A DNA stretch of 64,000 nucleotides from Hybos culiciformis (lineage: Eukaryota > Arthropoda > Insecta > Diptera > Hybotidae), in contig OZ023273.1 of the NCBI GenBank assembly GCA_964007475.1, positions 22,245,557-22,309,556 on the forward strand, in the 5' to 3' direction. The notes below the pieces were generated by a model that was not told where the DNA came from, searched no databases, and saw only the letters and a list, made by a program, of their open reading frames with translations. The translations under genes were made by a program, and so were the position numbers. The stretch's first letter is position 1, and the number at the start of each line of letters is the position of its first letter. This document shows positions 49,580 through 62,233 of the stretch, one piece after another.

Positions 49580-51235
49580 ATAGTCTAAGAGCTCGCAACG
49601 TTTTCGGCACGTGATTTTAGCAAGGCTCATTTTTTAATATATTGTTCCAGACTACAGTACAAGACGCATACGGGTAGTCTGGCAGTCAGATGACGTTGCG
49701 TTTACCCGTGAGAGCAGAGCCAGGTAGGTAAAAAAAATGCAAAACTACGTGATAATAGCAAGTTTTTTTTTAATGTCATTTGTTTGTGCTTATTATGTGA
49801 AATGTTAATCCATCATTGCCAGACGGCTCTGGCGTTGTTAAGACCGTGCCAGACCTTGATTTATAACAAAAAAAAAAATCATTTTCACGTCATTTTAGAA
49901 AGGCTGAAATTTTTATATGTTATATATTGGATCTTATACAGATTATATCCAATTTGCCAGACGGAAATACCGTTGCTAAATGGATGCCAGACCTATTTAA
50001 GTCTTACAAGGAAAGTACGTATTGAAGACCCCGCCTAGCAAAATAACGGGTGATGTTGGCTGTTGGAATGCTACCACAAATTAATGAACAAAAGAAAAAA
50101 AAATTAACTTTAAATAAACTAGCTCCGGCAATTGCAAATTATTTTATTGTTCTTTGTGAACTTTTTTTTTTAATTATAAAAAAATTATAATAAATGAAAT
50201 TTTCATTATTTTGAATTAAAAAAAAAGGGTTTCTAGTTTTTTTTTTAAAGCATAAAAATCTTATATGCGTAATAAGTATATCCAAAACTCAAGAATTGCC
50301 GGACCAATCGACGTCATATTTGTACCATGTTATGCTTGAAGATTTCTCTTAAGGTTGGGCCCAATAGGCGGCTTTGGTGATGAGATATCTTGATTTTTGT
50401 ATACCACCAACGAAACCTACCGGGTCCAAACTTAATATACCCTAGTAACAAGTGGTCCAAATATGATATATTGAGAATCAGTTATACTGCCTACATAAAA
50501 CTTTACATATTTAAAATATATTCTTCACGACCTTGAATTTTCTCTGCAGAAAACCAAATGATAGAAGATAAATAGCACATCCACAGACACTGAAGACGAT
50601 GAAGAAGATAGTGAAAATGATGATAATAATTATGACAGCAGTGACGACGATGAAGATTTTGAAAATGCGCTATTTTTTTGTGATACTATTTATGATTAAG
50701 TAATAGCTAAATAATTAAAGTTTATTGGAATTTTTTATCAAAAATAAATTTTATAAAAAATCACAACTCAACTTTTTCAATTCGTTATTTTGTGTATTTT
50801 CTGCACGAGTTAAAATAGGTCTGGCATCCATTTAGCAACGGTATTTCCGTCTGGCAAATTGCATATAATCTGTATAAGATCCAAAATATAACATATAAAA
50901 ATTTCAGCCTTGCTAAAATGACGTGAAAATGATTTTTTTTTTTTTGTTATAAATCAAGGTCTGGCACGGTCTTAACAACGCCAGAGCCGTCTGGCAATGA
51001 TGGATTAACATTTCACATAATAAGCACAAACAAATGACATAAAAAGAAATCTTGCTATTATCACGTAATTTTGCGTTTTTTTTACCTACCTGGCTCTGCT
51101 CTCACGGGTAAACGCAACGTCATCTGACTGCCAGACTACCCGTATGCGTCTTGTACTGTAGTCTGGAACAATATATTAAAAAATGAGCCTTGCTAAAATC
51201 ACGTGATTTCTTACGTTGCGAGCTCTTGGACTATA
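49580..51235. mobile_element. DNA transposon with about 420-bp inverted repeats, internally deleted
   Basis: The left inverted repeat is about 49,581-50,000, the right about 50,811-51,235. Both start TAGTC(T/C)AAGAGCTCGCAACG from outside and are almost identical over their length. They contain several GCCAGAC/GTCTGGC and CGTTG words, for example GCCAGACGGCTCTGGCGTTG. The 810-bp middle has an acidic coding remnant (50,565-50,699) and a region with GCCGGACCAATCGACG. The flanks resemble each other imperfectly (TTGGATTT and ATGTATTT if the repeat is extended outward), so the target duplication is unresolved. The open frame at 49,784-50,038 lies inside the inverted repeat and is not accepted. Confidence 0.85.
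50565..50699 (+). pseudogene. C-terminal remnant of a transposase-like gene, acidic tail
   Basis: An open stretch of 44 residues ends in TAA. It contains TEDDEEDSENDD, SSDDDEDFENAL and a final FFCDTIYD. Acidic D/E-rich composition and GA-rich codons are quite unlike chance frames in this AT-rich DNA. It lies between the long inverted repeats, close to the right one, where the 3' end of a transposon gene is expected. A stop lies directly upstream in frame, and no start or catalytic domain remains, so the element is an internally deleted derivative. Which protein family it came from cannot be told. Confidence 0.45.
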
Positions 51236-52706
51236 ACTCATTAGTGCAACATGTATTTTTGGAATGCATTTAGTATAACGCTGGATATCAATTTTTAAGT
51301 AAAAAATTTTGTTAGCCAACAAGTTCTTCAGTAAGAATTTTTTTTTAAATTTTTTTGCGACCCGATCCATTTGAAAAATATGTGTATGTGGCCAGTGGGA
51401 AAAAGGGTTGGGTCCAACCGAATTAGAGCAAAACAACGTTCGCTCCGAGATCTATTTATTTTAGCTTAGAAAAAAATTATTATTTCGAAATAATAATTCT
51501 GTGAAAAAAATTAATTATTGAATTTTAAAAGACTTTGGCAATGTTTTAAATTTAATTGAGTTTAATCAAAATATTTTGTTAAATAAGTGTATACTTCAAA
51601 AAATAGTCTGTCTATAAGTATATACAGTATAGAACAATATGATTATCCAATTATTTATTATTATAAAATTTTACATTTTTTCTTCAATGCGTATAGAACA
51701 TAAAAAAATATAGAGTCAATTATATGATGTTATACATACATATATTTAAAAAACAAATCATAAAATGTATACTACCTAATTTCGTTATGTTTAAAATATC
51801 ATCTAACAATAAAATGAACAATAAAAATTTTTAACAAAATCTTGTAAATTTATTTGACACTTTGTTGTACATGACATAAATTACAGGAAATGTAATTCTT
51901 CTTTTTGGCGATTCTGGACACCAAAAAATGTAAAAAATATTAATTTAAACGGTGGGTATCTACTATGTATGTATCTATGAAATATTTATGTTTAACAAAA
52001 TAAAAACTTTAAAAGATATTTATAGGTGTTTTTAGTCCAAATACCTACACATTCATGTATACCTTTTTTTTATTTAGCATCTGGATTTAAAATATATTTT
52101 CATTTTATTTTTGTATTTAACACGAAATCATTAATTTTGAGATCAAAATAAATAAAGTTTCCTTTTTTTTTAAATTTTTTACCAAAATTATGGCATTTTT
52201 TATTTGAAAAGCATTAAATAGACAAAAGAGTACAAATGTTTTAACTTATTGCTATAACCTCAAAAATTTTTAAATGCAATTTTCATGTTATAATCATAAA
52301 AACAGCCTTAAGACATTTTAAAAGAAATTGTTTTGCAAACATTTAAAAAGCCACAATTTCTTTAACAGAAATTATTATACAACTATAAATTTTAAGTTTT
52401 AATTAAAAACTTTTTTCAATAAAATTCCAAAATACCATGATGTTGTAAATAATGGTGTTCGACAATAGCTGAAGAACAATAATTCTATACTTAAGGTTTC
52501 TAAAGATTTTTTTACGGAATCTTATTTTTTTGAAACTGCCTTTTATTCTCTATAAGAAAAAAATCAAAAAAGATATTTAATTCTTCACGGTTAAAAATAA
52601 TGGTATAATATTAATATATTTTCGTATACATATATATAAATTAATCATCAATAGTTCATTTATATCATAAACTCTAAAAAAATAACAATTTAAAAGAAAA
52701 AAATAT
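51236..52706. other. AT-rich spacer
   Basis: No gene or element border is seen. The minus-strand frame beginning near 51,436 is without recognisable features. Confidence 0.45.
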
Positions 52707-54081
52707 ATGTGAGTCTCGGGACACACGGAAGAAGTGAAACTTCATGGCAAGTACTATTTTCTGGGGAGGCTAAATAAATATTTAAAATGGCCAAGTGCTT
52801 ATAAGACATGACGCGATTTTTTCGACGGCGACTAGTTGATTTTTGTCCTTCGACTGCTGCGGCCAGTCGACTTAAAATAACTTGTTTTGGGGGAATTCGG
52901 CGGCTTAGAAAAAATTGAAAAAAAAAAAAAAAAATTAAAAACTTAGAGATAAAAACATTTAAAAATTCTAAAATACTTTTTAAGCTCAAAAAGTTTAGTG
53001 GCATAATGGCTTTTAAATTATTTCAAAATGGCTAGAATTATGGCTGCATGGCAACACTGATTGCCAGATGATTTCTACTATATTTGAAGCTGTAAACACA
53101 ATTCCGGTTACAACTATATTATTAGCGACAATAATGTATGAAAAACAGCAGCGTGGCTTAAATCATGTTTTCTTTTTGTTGCCCGAAAAGTTTAACCTAA
53201 AATAACTTTTTAAATATGCCTGAAAAATTTCATGTTTATTAGTACTTCTTCTGAAAAGGAATTGGAATAAAAATATTCTACATGCATTGCATTAATGGGA
53301 TTTAATGGCAAAATAATTTATACTAACAACAGAATTACAAATTAGTTCAAAAAAAAAATCTGTTTAGTTAAAAGAGCATTTTCAAATATGCCTGCAAAAT
53401 TTGACATTAGTATTTCTTCCGAAAAGTAATTGTAATAAAAATATTCCTCTTGCATTTTATTAGTGTAATTTAATGTCAAAAATAAATTACACTAACAAAC
53501 TAAAAATTACATTTAGAAAAATTAATATCAAGCTTATTTCTAAGAAAATATAATGCTTTGTAGCTGGATTTTAAAAATAATTTCCACACATAATTTTTCT
53601 TTGCATATTGCATATGATTACATATGATTGCAATTGTTTTTAACGAGAAACTTTTCATCGAGAAAACAACTTATAACTCCACACTAAATTATCTACAAAA
53701 TAGGTGCATTGGAACATTTTTATTCAGAATACATATTTGTATTCCAAAAACTTTTTGAAAATTAGCACTAATAATTAATAAATGAAATATTTGTTATTCA
53801 ATAATTTAAAATAAATTATATTTTCCTTTCAATCGAAAAAAAAAATAGTATTTTCGACTTTAATTCTGAGCCAATATAGAGTAGGTTATTGCGCGGATAA
53901 ACTTCATTAAGTTGCTAGCGGCTGTCGGTTTTATCATCAGCTGACACATAAATTTTTTCTTTTTTTTTTGTCTTTTTTTTTGACAATAAACGAGGCATTT
54001 TTTGACAGTAAACGAGGCATTTTTGACACTTACATTTTTTTCACTCTCAATCACAATGCCTCTAAAGAAGTTTCACTTCAA
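52707..54081. mobile_element. Second copy of the composite element (modules X, Z, W)
   Basis: Module X lies at 52,707-52,916, module Z twice in tandem at about 53,225-53,345 and 53,395-53,525, and module W at 53,957-54,081, in the same order and orientation as 29,811-31,178. It lacks the 30-bp bounding inverted repeats and the MITE piece present in the other copy. The segment 53,010-53,200 (words ATGGCTGCATGGCAACAC and AGCAGCGTGGCTTAAATC) is specific to this copy and GC-richer. No protein is supported: the X frame stays open here, but codon changes between copies show no constraint. Confidence 0.75.
53957..54081 (+). repeat. Module W, copy 2
   Basis: Two units of TTTTGACA(A/G)TAAACGAGGCA replace the TTGACAATAATCGTTCGG units of copy 1. 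The following block from 54,024 (TGACACTTACATTTTTTTCA, then TCTCAATCACAATGCCTC) is identical to copy 1. The variable array next to an invariant block is the notable feature. Confidence 0.75.
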
Positions 54082-57000
54082 CAATTAAAATTTGCCTCTG
54101 ATTTAATCTACTTCATTGGATTGTACTATTTTTGTTTCTGAGAGAATAAAATCCAGCATAGAAGACGAGATATATCTCTATTGACGAATAGTTATATCGT
54201 TGGCTTTATCATTTAATTGAAAATTGGAAGCAAAATTGATATTAATCCTCGTACTATGTACCAAAGAGACATAAATATAATTTACTGTGTATAAACGAGA
54301 ATAATGATATAGGTTTCTGTTTACCTTTTAAGAGTTTCTATTTGAAATTGTATAATAGGTGTAATTTTAGATAAAACATGACACTGTTACAATTTACAAA
54401 ATATATATAATTAATAATATTAGCATGTCTTTTATATTAAAAAAAATAACAAATGTAAATTTAAAAAAACTCCTTAAAATTTTACTTATTCATTTAGGTA
54501 CAGTATGTCAATTCGCATAATATTCAAACTATGACATCAGAAGAAAAATTTTACCACAAAAAAATTAAATTTAACTTGTTTATATACTTTTTATTCTTAA
54601 TGAAGAACTTAATTCAAAAACAGGAATCAGACAATTTTTATGCAAATAATTAAATGAATATTGTACCAACAGTGAACAATTTTTGAAAAAACATTAATTT
54701 ACTTTTAAATTTTTATAAATCTCATTTTATTTCAATTTTTTTGTGTCTAACTTTTTTAGTGAAAAATTCTGTTTGCTTAAGTCCCCTTTCGTACACAGTC
54801 AAATCTTAAATTTATCTTAAATTAAACCTTTTCAAGAAGAAGAAAATTCATTAATCTTTTGTATTCCTATCTGCATAATTTCTTCTGTTTTTTTTATTAT
54901 TTGAAGACGATTGGTAAAATTTGTCTGCACGTAAATATTTTTTTAATTAAGATAAAACATCAATATTTACCTTTAGCTTAAAATGCTAATTGATGTAAAA
55001 AATAAAAGATAAATTAAATTGGTTGATAGAGAAACAAAAGAGATATTTTTTCAAATCACAATAAACTTTCTATCGATTATATATTAAAATTTATAAAACT
55101 CTTCTAATTTTACAATATTTTTGGACATAATTTAAGATGCTTTTGAATATGTTCCTAAATACAATAATATGAAAACGATATTGCTATTCGCAAATTGTAT
55201 ACAAAAGTGACAATATTGAAACTGTAGTTTTCAATTAAGTTGTAAATTTAAACAATAATATTTGCTATACACTAAATAAAAATTTATTAGATAGGTACTT
55301 ACAAAATACGTAATGAACTGATATAATTTCGCGGTCCGCGCTCCAACAGTTGCATTTTTTAAACGATTGTTAGGAAGCAAGGAGCAGGCTTATTGAATTC
55401 TACCTGCGAACAATAATTCAGTCCCACAATTTATTTAAATTGAATTTATAAAATATTCATTTCTATAAAACAAATGTCTATTTTATATGACAACCGCACT
55501 TTATTTAGTTACATAAAATTTATTATTAGTTATGTAAGAAAATTTATTCTTCTTCAAAATTTACTAAAAACTTCCTAAGAAAAAAAGTTTTTATTTTAAT
55601 AAATTAAATTATTCAAGTGCACATGGTTGATATTATCTTGATTTTCTTATACGTTTCCATGAAAGAAAATTTGGGCGGAAATATCAAATGCAATCATGAA
55701 AAAAAAAGGATCAAAGTTTGGAACAAGATAAAAGGAATAATGTTTACATTGAAATGTTTATGGCTTAATCGTGACTCGTAGTCACAAGAACTATTCATTA
55801 AACTAAATTCATGTAACTAATTTAGCAAAAATAAAAATAACGCTTTTTGGTACAGAGTGCTCAATTAGAAATAGCCCTTAAAATATGAAAATTTAAATTA
55901 AATAAAAGAAAAGTTTAAAAAAAGATTTCTCTCAAGTAAAAATTGAAAAAAAATAATTCACTTCAGCTAAAGTTTTCAATTCTACGTTTTAGGAGATTAA
56001 ATATCTAAACCAAAAAAAATAAATAAATTTCGATAGCAAAAATTGACTAATTTATTTATAGATTATAATTATAATTAAATACATATGAATCAATTATAGA
56101 ACGTTGGAAATTCCTATTTTCCATCTTAAGCGACCTTTTAAAAAATAAATAATAAATATATTTATATTTAAAGAAATGAATAAATAAATTATTTTTAGAT
56201 ATAATATTGAAGTTAATTTTTAAACTTATATTTTTAAGAAAAATTACGTTAACTTGGAAACCCAGTGCACGGAAATTATCTCTGTGATTTATGTATGACT
56301 AACATTTACATATATTTAAAATTAAAATACGATGGAAAAAACTTTTTCAACCATATTAAATAGAAATAAATTTATGAAATTTTACATAATATCTATTGTA
56401 GAATATGTATAATACATGTTCCTATATTATACATACTTAATGTACAAAAAATATTTATTCTCACACCCTATATGTGTAAACATGTACATCAATGAAATAA
56501 TATTAATTTTTAAATTTAAAATTGTACAAATAATACTTAATACTCAGTTTGTATTTTAGTAATGGTAGTTATTTATTTGGTTAATGCACAAAATAGAAGA
56601 AATGATTGTCTAACAAAATCTTCTGATGAAATTAAATCCTAGTTTTATATCTCAAGCATTATTTTCCAAGTGTAAGCTACAAGTTTTAGTTAGAAGTATC
56701 GTACTTAATTTTCGGGCGACATTATTATTATGCTGTTTGTTTAATTATGAGCTTATTTCTTGCATATAACTTAAATTTCTGAGGTCAAATAACTGTCAAT
56801 AAATCCAACCAAGTGAAAAAACTATTTTAAGATTTATAATCTTTTTTGTAAAAAAAATATATAAAGATAAAATTAAAAGAAGTATAGAATAAAATATATG
56901 TGAATCAAATTATTTTTAGCATAAAATATAATAATTTAAGTAAAATATAAGGTCAGAGTCATGGTGACAAATTTAATGGAAATTTTTGTAGAATTGAAAA

Positions 57001-59828
57001 GACGCGAGTACAAAATTTCATATCAAAGTGATATATAATATTCCATATCCACTTATTTGTAGGATATAGAATAAACCGAACACAAAATCATTTGTCAATG
57101 TAGGAGGTTAAATTAATATTTTGAGATTGACATATCCATAACTTCCTTAAAATATCACTTATTATTATCTGAGTAGCTGAATTAAGCACAGAACTCATAA
57201 AATATTATTCTTAGACACAAAAATTATCGCTTTTCCCTCCAGTTGTCATAAAACTTTCGAATGCGATTTACTCGAAACTACATCACTGGCGTACGGATTA
57301 ATAGAATTCATTTAACTTGAATTTTGTCTTGAATAAGAAAATATCTTTTGAACACTATTAAGTCTAAGCATTTCATTGAGCGTCTTCTCAGCTCAATTCA
57401 ATTCATCTGACCATTTTTCAAGTATTTAATATATTTACCTTACAGAATTAAAGTATCAAATCAATACTAATGGTGTTTTTTTCTTTCCATGTGTTTCATT
57501 ATTTTAGAGCACGTGTTCCATTGTATAAACACCTTAGACGGGAAAATCTTTTGCGAATCCTGTAATTAATTTTCCCATTTAAAATAAAATTTCATTCATA
57601 TCTTATTGTATATTTAATAACAGGATTTTCTATTTTTTTTAAAATCATACATTAATATTTGAAAAAAGGACGACCCTTTTGTGTATAATCAAAGATTATT
57701 ATTAATGGAAATACCTTTTACGACCGTTCTATTAAAGTCCTTTTTTTCCTGGTTCACTCATTCGCATATAAAAATAAACTTAAGTGCCATATGCGCAATT
57801 TTTGCGTAATTTAAATTGCACACAAAATTGTACGTTATAAATTTAATCCCGCTGATGAGTCAAACCGATATAACAATTGAAATTTTATTTAGTTTAAAAA
57901 AAATAATTTTTATATAAAATTAAAAGAGGGTTATATAGTTTGGAATACATTTTATCATAAAGGAAAAATTTATACACCTTGTTCGTTTATTGTATTTTAA
58001 AGAGTTCATTAAAATATTCGTATTAGCTAGATATGAATGAAATTAAATATAATGTGTAATAGTTTATAGTTTCATAATGAGAATATATATTATATCTACA
58101 GTTACATTTTTTTTCAATTTGTTGTAAACTTGAAAATAAATTATTAATCCAAAGTTTCAGCTTTTGAAAGGCCATTGACATGAAGTAAAATGGCAAAAAT
58201 TATTGTTATAAACTCCGAAAATCTGTGCAAAATTACTAAAGCATCTATTTGGTTCTGCTTATTGAACTTTTAACGAAGACTTTTAACACTTGCATTCATT
58301 GTAGCGTCCAAAATCTAAATGAAAAGCGCTAAAATTACCAAATGGACCAGTAGGCCATTATTTATATTCTTGTGATATTCAATTTGTTTTTTAAATCAAT
58401 CATGTTATTAAATAATTATCATAAATTATTCGTGCACTCTTCTTCCACCATTATAGTTAAAAAAAAATTGTTGTTAAAAAAAAGTATATCGTCAAGACTT
58501 TGTGTCTACACACTAACCCTTGTAATTAGAATTTTAGCTCATTAATAATACTTAAAAGTTGAGAAATTTTCAATAAACCTTTTCTACAAAAAGGTAGACT
58601 ACAAATTTAAATTTGTTTTCCATGAAAACAAATTCGGTGGAAAAAGCAATCAATCACAAGAAGCTTAACAACAGAGTAATTACTTTTTTTTATCTTTTGA
58701 ACAAATTAGTGTATTTTTTTCTATTCAATATGATGTATTTGAAAAAACTTGATCTTTTATAATTTTATACGAAACTTAATTCTAGAGAGTCTATAAATTT
58801 CTTTTATAATTTAAAAGAAAAAAAAATACAATGTCCTATTATTGATACATTAGAATATTAGATAAAAGATAGATTTTAATTGACTGTATTCGATCATTTC
58901 TGAAGAAAGTAAAGATTAATATCAAAAACCTAATGTTCTTATGAAGACGTATTTGCTCATATAATGGAATATTGTTTAAAAAAAATAAATAACAAATTAA
59001 GCATAAGAGAAAAGAAATCTTAAATAATATTATTAATAAAATAGGCTCTTAGATTTATCCTGAAAAGAAGAAACACTTTTATTTGAGAATAATATCCAAT
59101 CTCTAGCTTACACACTTAAAGAATATTAATTTATGTGAAGTAAATTGAAGTTATGAAACTTTGCAAAAATGGCATTATGTTTGTTATTATGTTTTGTGAC
59201 TAGTTTAAATTACCTGGTTTCTCACAGGAATTCTTAACTTACATTAATATCAAAACTTTGTTTTTGTGTGCGTGTTATATTTGCTATATAGTCATCCCTA
59301 CTTCAGGTGGGGGGGGGACTTTATGTTCTTCTAAATTATGAATCTATGTCGCTTTTGTATAAAGACTCAATTTTTGAAATACAAAATCAATTGACATTAT
59401 GTCCTGTTGACTTTATAACACCCCACATATTTCATCATCGCAACGCAACCCAATTCAATAATCAACAAAAAAATAATTAAGAAACATGACACTGATTTTT
59501 TTATAAAGAAAAAACAAGCAAAGATTATGTTTGCAAACACCTAATCATACTAATTTATTATTTTTAGCTTTAAAATTATGTAGAAAATAATTATTCTTAA
59601 TTATGTTAAACATTAAATCTGTTTAGTTAAGTGTGATGATAAGCATAACAGTTTGTTTACATTTATTGAAATTGACCGGTAAATTAAATTGAAGGATAAA
59701 TAATTTTACCATTTTATTATAAATCCTACATCAGAAAAGGGATGTATATAAAAATATCAGCATGATTTTTTTTTATGTAACTTAAAAATAAAACAAATTT
59801 TGGCGTTGAGATTAAATAAATTTAAATA
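54082..59828. other. AT-rich stretch without a supported gene
   Basis: About 5.7 kb of unique-looking DNA. A CTGATGAGTC word at 57,849 was checked as a ribozyme core and rejected. A G9 run at 59,310-59,318 (CAGGTGGGGGGGGGAC) may mark a decayed element end. One weak exon candidate is listed at 55.3 kb. Confidence 0.5.
55303..55403 (-). CDS. Candidate first coding exon (speculative)
   Basis: On the minus strand a GC-richer segment holds an ATG (55,353-55,355) followed by MQLLERGPRNYISSLRI in frame, up to a perfect donor TTTT/GTAAGT at 55,303. The upstream part would be 5' untranslated sequence, or follow an acceptor TTCGCAG at 55,404. Strand agrees with the 35.2-kb exon candidate, but phases do not join directly, so other exons would be needed. 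It could equally be chance. Confidence 0.15.
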
Positions 59829-60010
59829 TTAATTAATTTACATGGATATTTAACATAATCACCTGTCAATTTATATAATACATATATCCTCATTTATTAG
59901 CATGAAGAATTAAATAACTTGACCCTATTTAATTCTTGATGCTAATGAGGATATATTATAAAAATTGACAGGTGATTACGTTCTAATCTATATATAAATT
60001 AATTTATTTT
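59829..60010. repeat. Imperfect hairpin, arms of about 85 bases
   Basis: The centre is ACTTGACCC (59,917-59,925). The inner 55 bases pair closely: AAGAATTAAATA with TATTTAATTCTT, ATCCTCATT with AATGAGGAT, and ATCACCTGTCAATTT with AAATTGACAGGTGAT. The outer parts pair with gaps. It could be a small foldback MITE or the source of a hairpin RNA. It lacks the length and bulge pattern of a typical animal microRNA precursor, being longer. Confidence 0.8.
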
Positions 60011-60200
60011 ATTTACTTTTTTAAGATACTTTGATTAATATCAGAGAATTCACTTATGAATCAGAAATTTGTATTAAAAGTGTTACTTCCGTGTAATCAC
60101 CCAAAAAGAAAACTACAAAAGCATTTATAATTTTCTTTTCCAAAACCAAATAATTGTATTAAAATGTTCTAAATTATTAATTAAATTCATCATATTTATT

Positions 60201-60585
60201 AACGGGACTTAGTACCAGTTTAGAATTTTTGTCCCAAATTTTTTTTGTAAAACACTTTTAGATTATTTTAAAGTTTAATTTAGAAAAAACATTTCATTCA
60301 CAACTTACGAACTGTTTGATACTTTAAAAGGGTATAAAACTTTTTAGAATCGGTTAAGGCTAAGAGCTCAGAATATCTTCAAAACCATTTTTTTGTGTCA
60401 CAAAATGGTTGTGAGATTTCGAGCACTTAGCCTTAACCGATTCTAAAAATGTTTATACCATTTTAAAGTATGAAACACTCCTGAGGTTGTGAATGAAATG
60501 TCAAACTTTAAAATAATCTAAAATGTCTTTTCAATCAAATTTTGGGACAAAAAATTCAAACTGATACCAAGTCCTCTTAAGTGAC
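60201..60585. repeat. 385-bp imperfect palindrome
   Basis: The arms (60,201-60,397 and 60,399-60,585) are complementary with scattered changes: AGAATCGGTTAAGGCTAAG and its complement, AGATTATTTTAAAGTTT and its complement, and AACGGGACTTAGTACCAGTT against GTCCTCTTAAGTGACG with CTGATACCAAG. The very centre TTTTGTG-T-CACAAAA has no spacer. It is possibly a foldback MITE or a long-hairpin RNA locus. No terminal duplication was recognised. Confidence 0.85.
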
Positions 60586-61336
60586 GTTGAGACATTTAAA
60601 AATAAAAGAACAATAATTTTGTTTTACATGACTTGGTTCAAACAAAAAAACAAACAAAAAACAAAAGAACCAAAAAAAAAAACAAGTGTTTGATACAAAT
60701 TTTGAAACTTATTGAGATGGTATTTACTGGAAGTTATGAAAGCTCCACAACCACCTTTATCGTGCGGCGACAAATTTAGTTATTAATGTATTTTATTTAA
60801 ATATTTATTTATATTCAAAATATGTAAATTACTTTTATGTGAGCTTGATCCAACCTAAATAAATAATAAAATAATTTTATTTATGAACGATAAATATTTT
60901 TTTTGTTTTATTTCTCATTGTAAATGGTATTATGGAGAAAAAAATTGTGGAATTTTATCCTCTATTTCTGTTCAAAAAAAATTTTTTTTTGTACCTTAAA
61001 CGAAAATAATATAAATATAACAATGAAAATATTATTCACATACGCGGTTTAATTGATACAAAAAATGGTAAATTATTTCTTTTTTTTTTAACACATCTGA
61101 CATTTTATATTAATCTGTATTTTTAATATGTGATGGGCAAATTAGAATACCTGGGCTTAATTAATATGAACGCAAAAAAATTTAAATCGTCAATTTATTT
61201 ATTTTTTCTTTTAAATTTTAATTATTATCTTAACTTGTAACACCAAATCCTTAAGCTTTTGTTATTATTTTGTTTATCGTTAATCACTTCCACTTGGTCT
61301 AACTTTATTTTAAGTAATTTAAAATTTTTTCTTATA
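60586..61336. other. AT-rich spacer
   Basis: Contains CAAAAAAACAAACAAAAAAC low complexity near 60,640-60,690. No gene is seen. Confidence 0.45.
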
Positions 61337-62169
61337 TGGTGTTCGCATTAGGAGAATATTATATGGTGTTCGCATTAGGAGAATATTAGTGGAATATGCT
61401 GTTATCCGGAATATTTCAGGAATATGAACTGGATTTTTCATATAAAAAAATATTCCGGAATATGTATATTCCACTTTCATATTCTAGTTTGTCAGGGTTA
61501 GAATTCTACATTTATAGTTATTTTCACTCATTTTTTGAAATTTTGTTATAGTTGGCAACAATTTTCTTGTCAAATTTGAGTCAAAATGAAAAAAAAAACA
61601 AAAAAAATTGATAAAAAGCGAGATAAAAAGTCAAGATTTTCAACAACAAAAACTTTTTCTCTTTCTCAATTTTTTTTTTTACATCATCAAATTCCAGTTC
61701 TCATCAAATTTTGTAATGCGAACGGTAATTTGTTTTCCAGAATACAAAGGGAATTCAAATTATAATGCGAACAAGGTATTAGTGGAATATGCTGTTATCC
61801 GGAATATTTCAGGAATATGAACTGGATTTTTCATATAAAAAAATATTCCGGAATATGTATATTCCACTTTCATATTCTAGTTTGTCAGGGTTAGAATTCT
61901 ACATTTATAGTTATTTTCACTCATTTTTTGAAATTTTGTTATAGTTGGCAACAATTTTCTTGTCAAATTTGAGTCAAAATGAAAAAAAAAACAAAAAAAA
62001 TTGATAAAAAGCGAGATAAAAAGTCAAGATTTTCAACAACAAAAACTTTTTCTCTTTCTCAATTTTTTTTTTTACATCATCAAATTCCAGTTCTCATCAA
62101 ATTTTGTAATGCGAACGGTAATTTGTTTTCCAGAATACAAAGGGAATTCAAATTATAATGCGAACAAGG
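61337..62169 (-). mobile_element. MITE with TGTTCGCATTA ends and an internal 393-bp tandem duplication
   Basis: Inverted ends are TGGTGTTCGCATTA (61,337) and, at the right, TAATGCGAACAAGG (to 62,169); TA lies outside both. The body is two tandem units, 61,389-61,781 and 61,782-62,174, that look identical. A 27-bp word with TGGTGTTCGCATTAGGAGAA is also doubled at the left end. AATGCGAAC occurs inside as well (ACGGTAATTTG context). The repeated peptide frames at 61,608 and 62,001 arise from the duplication and are not genes. A truncated inverted copy is at 30,046-30,341. Confidence 0.8.
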
Positions 62170-62174
62170 TATTA

Positions 62175-62201
62175 CAGATAATTATTTACCGGAAAAGTGT
62201 G

Positions 62202-62233
<32 letters not shown>

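Noticed and set aside
49784..50038. 84-codon plus-strand frame
   Set aside because: It lies almost wholly in the left long inverted repeat of a DNA transposon; its repeated CQT residues come from GCCAGAC words.
57845..57875. Hammerhead ribozyme core (CTGATGAGTC)
   Set aside because: The required downstream GAAA with a pairing stem is missing; what follows is AAACCGATATAAC.
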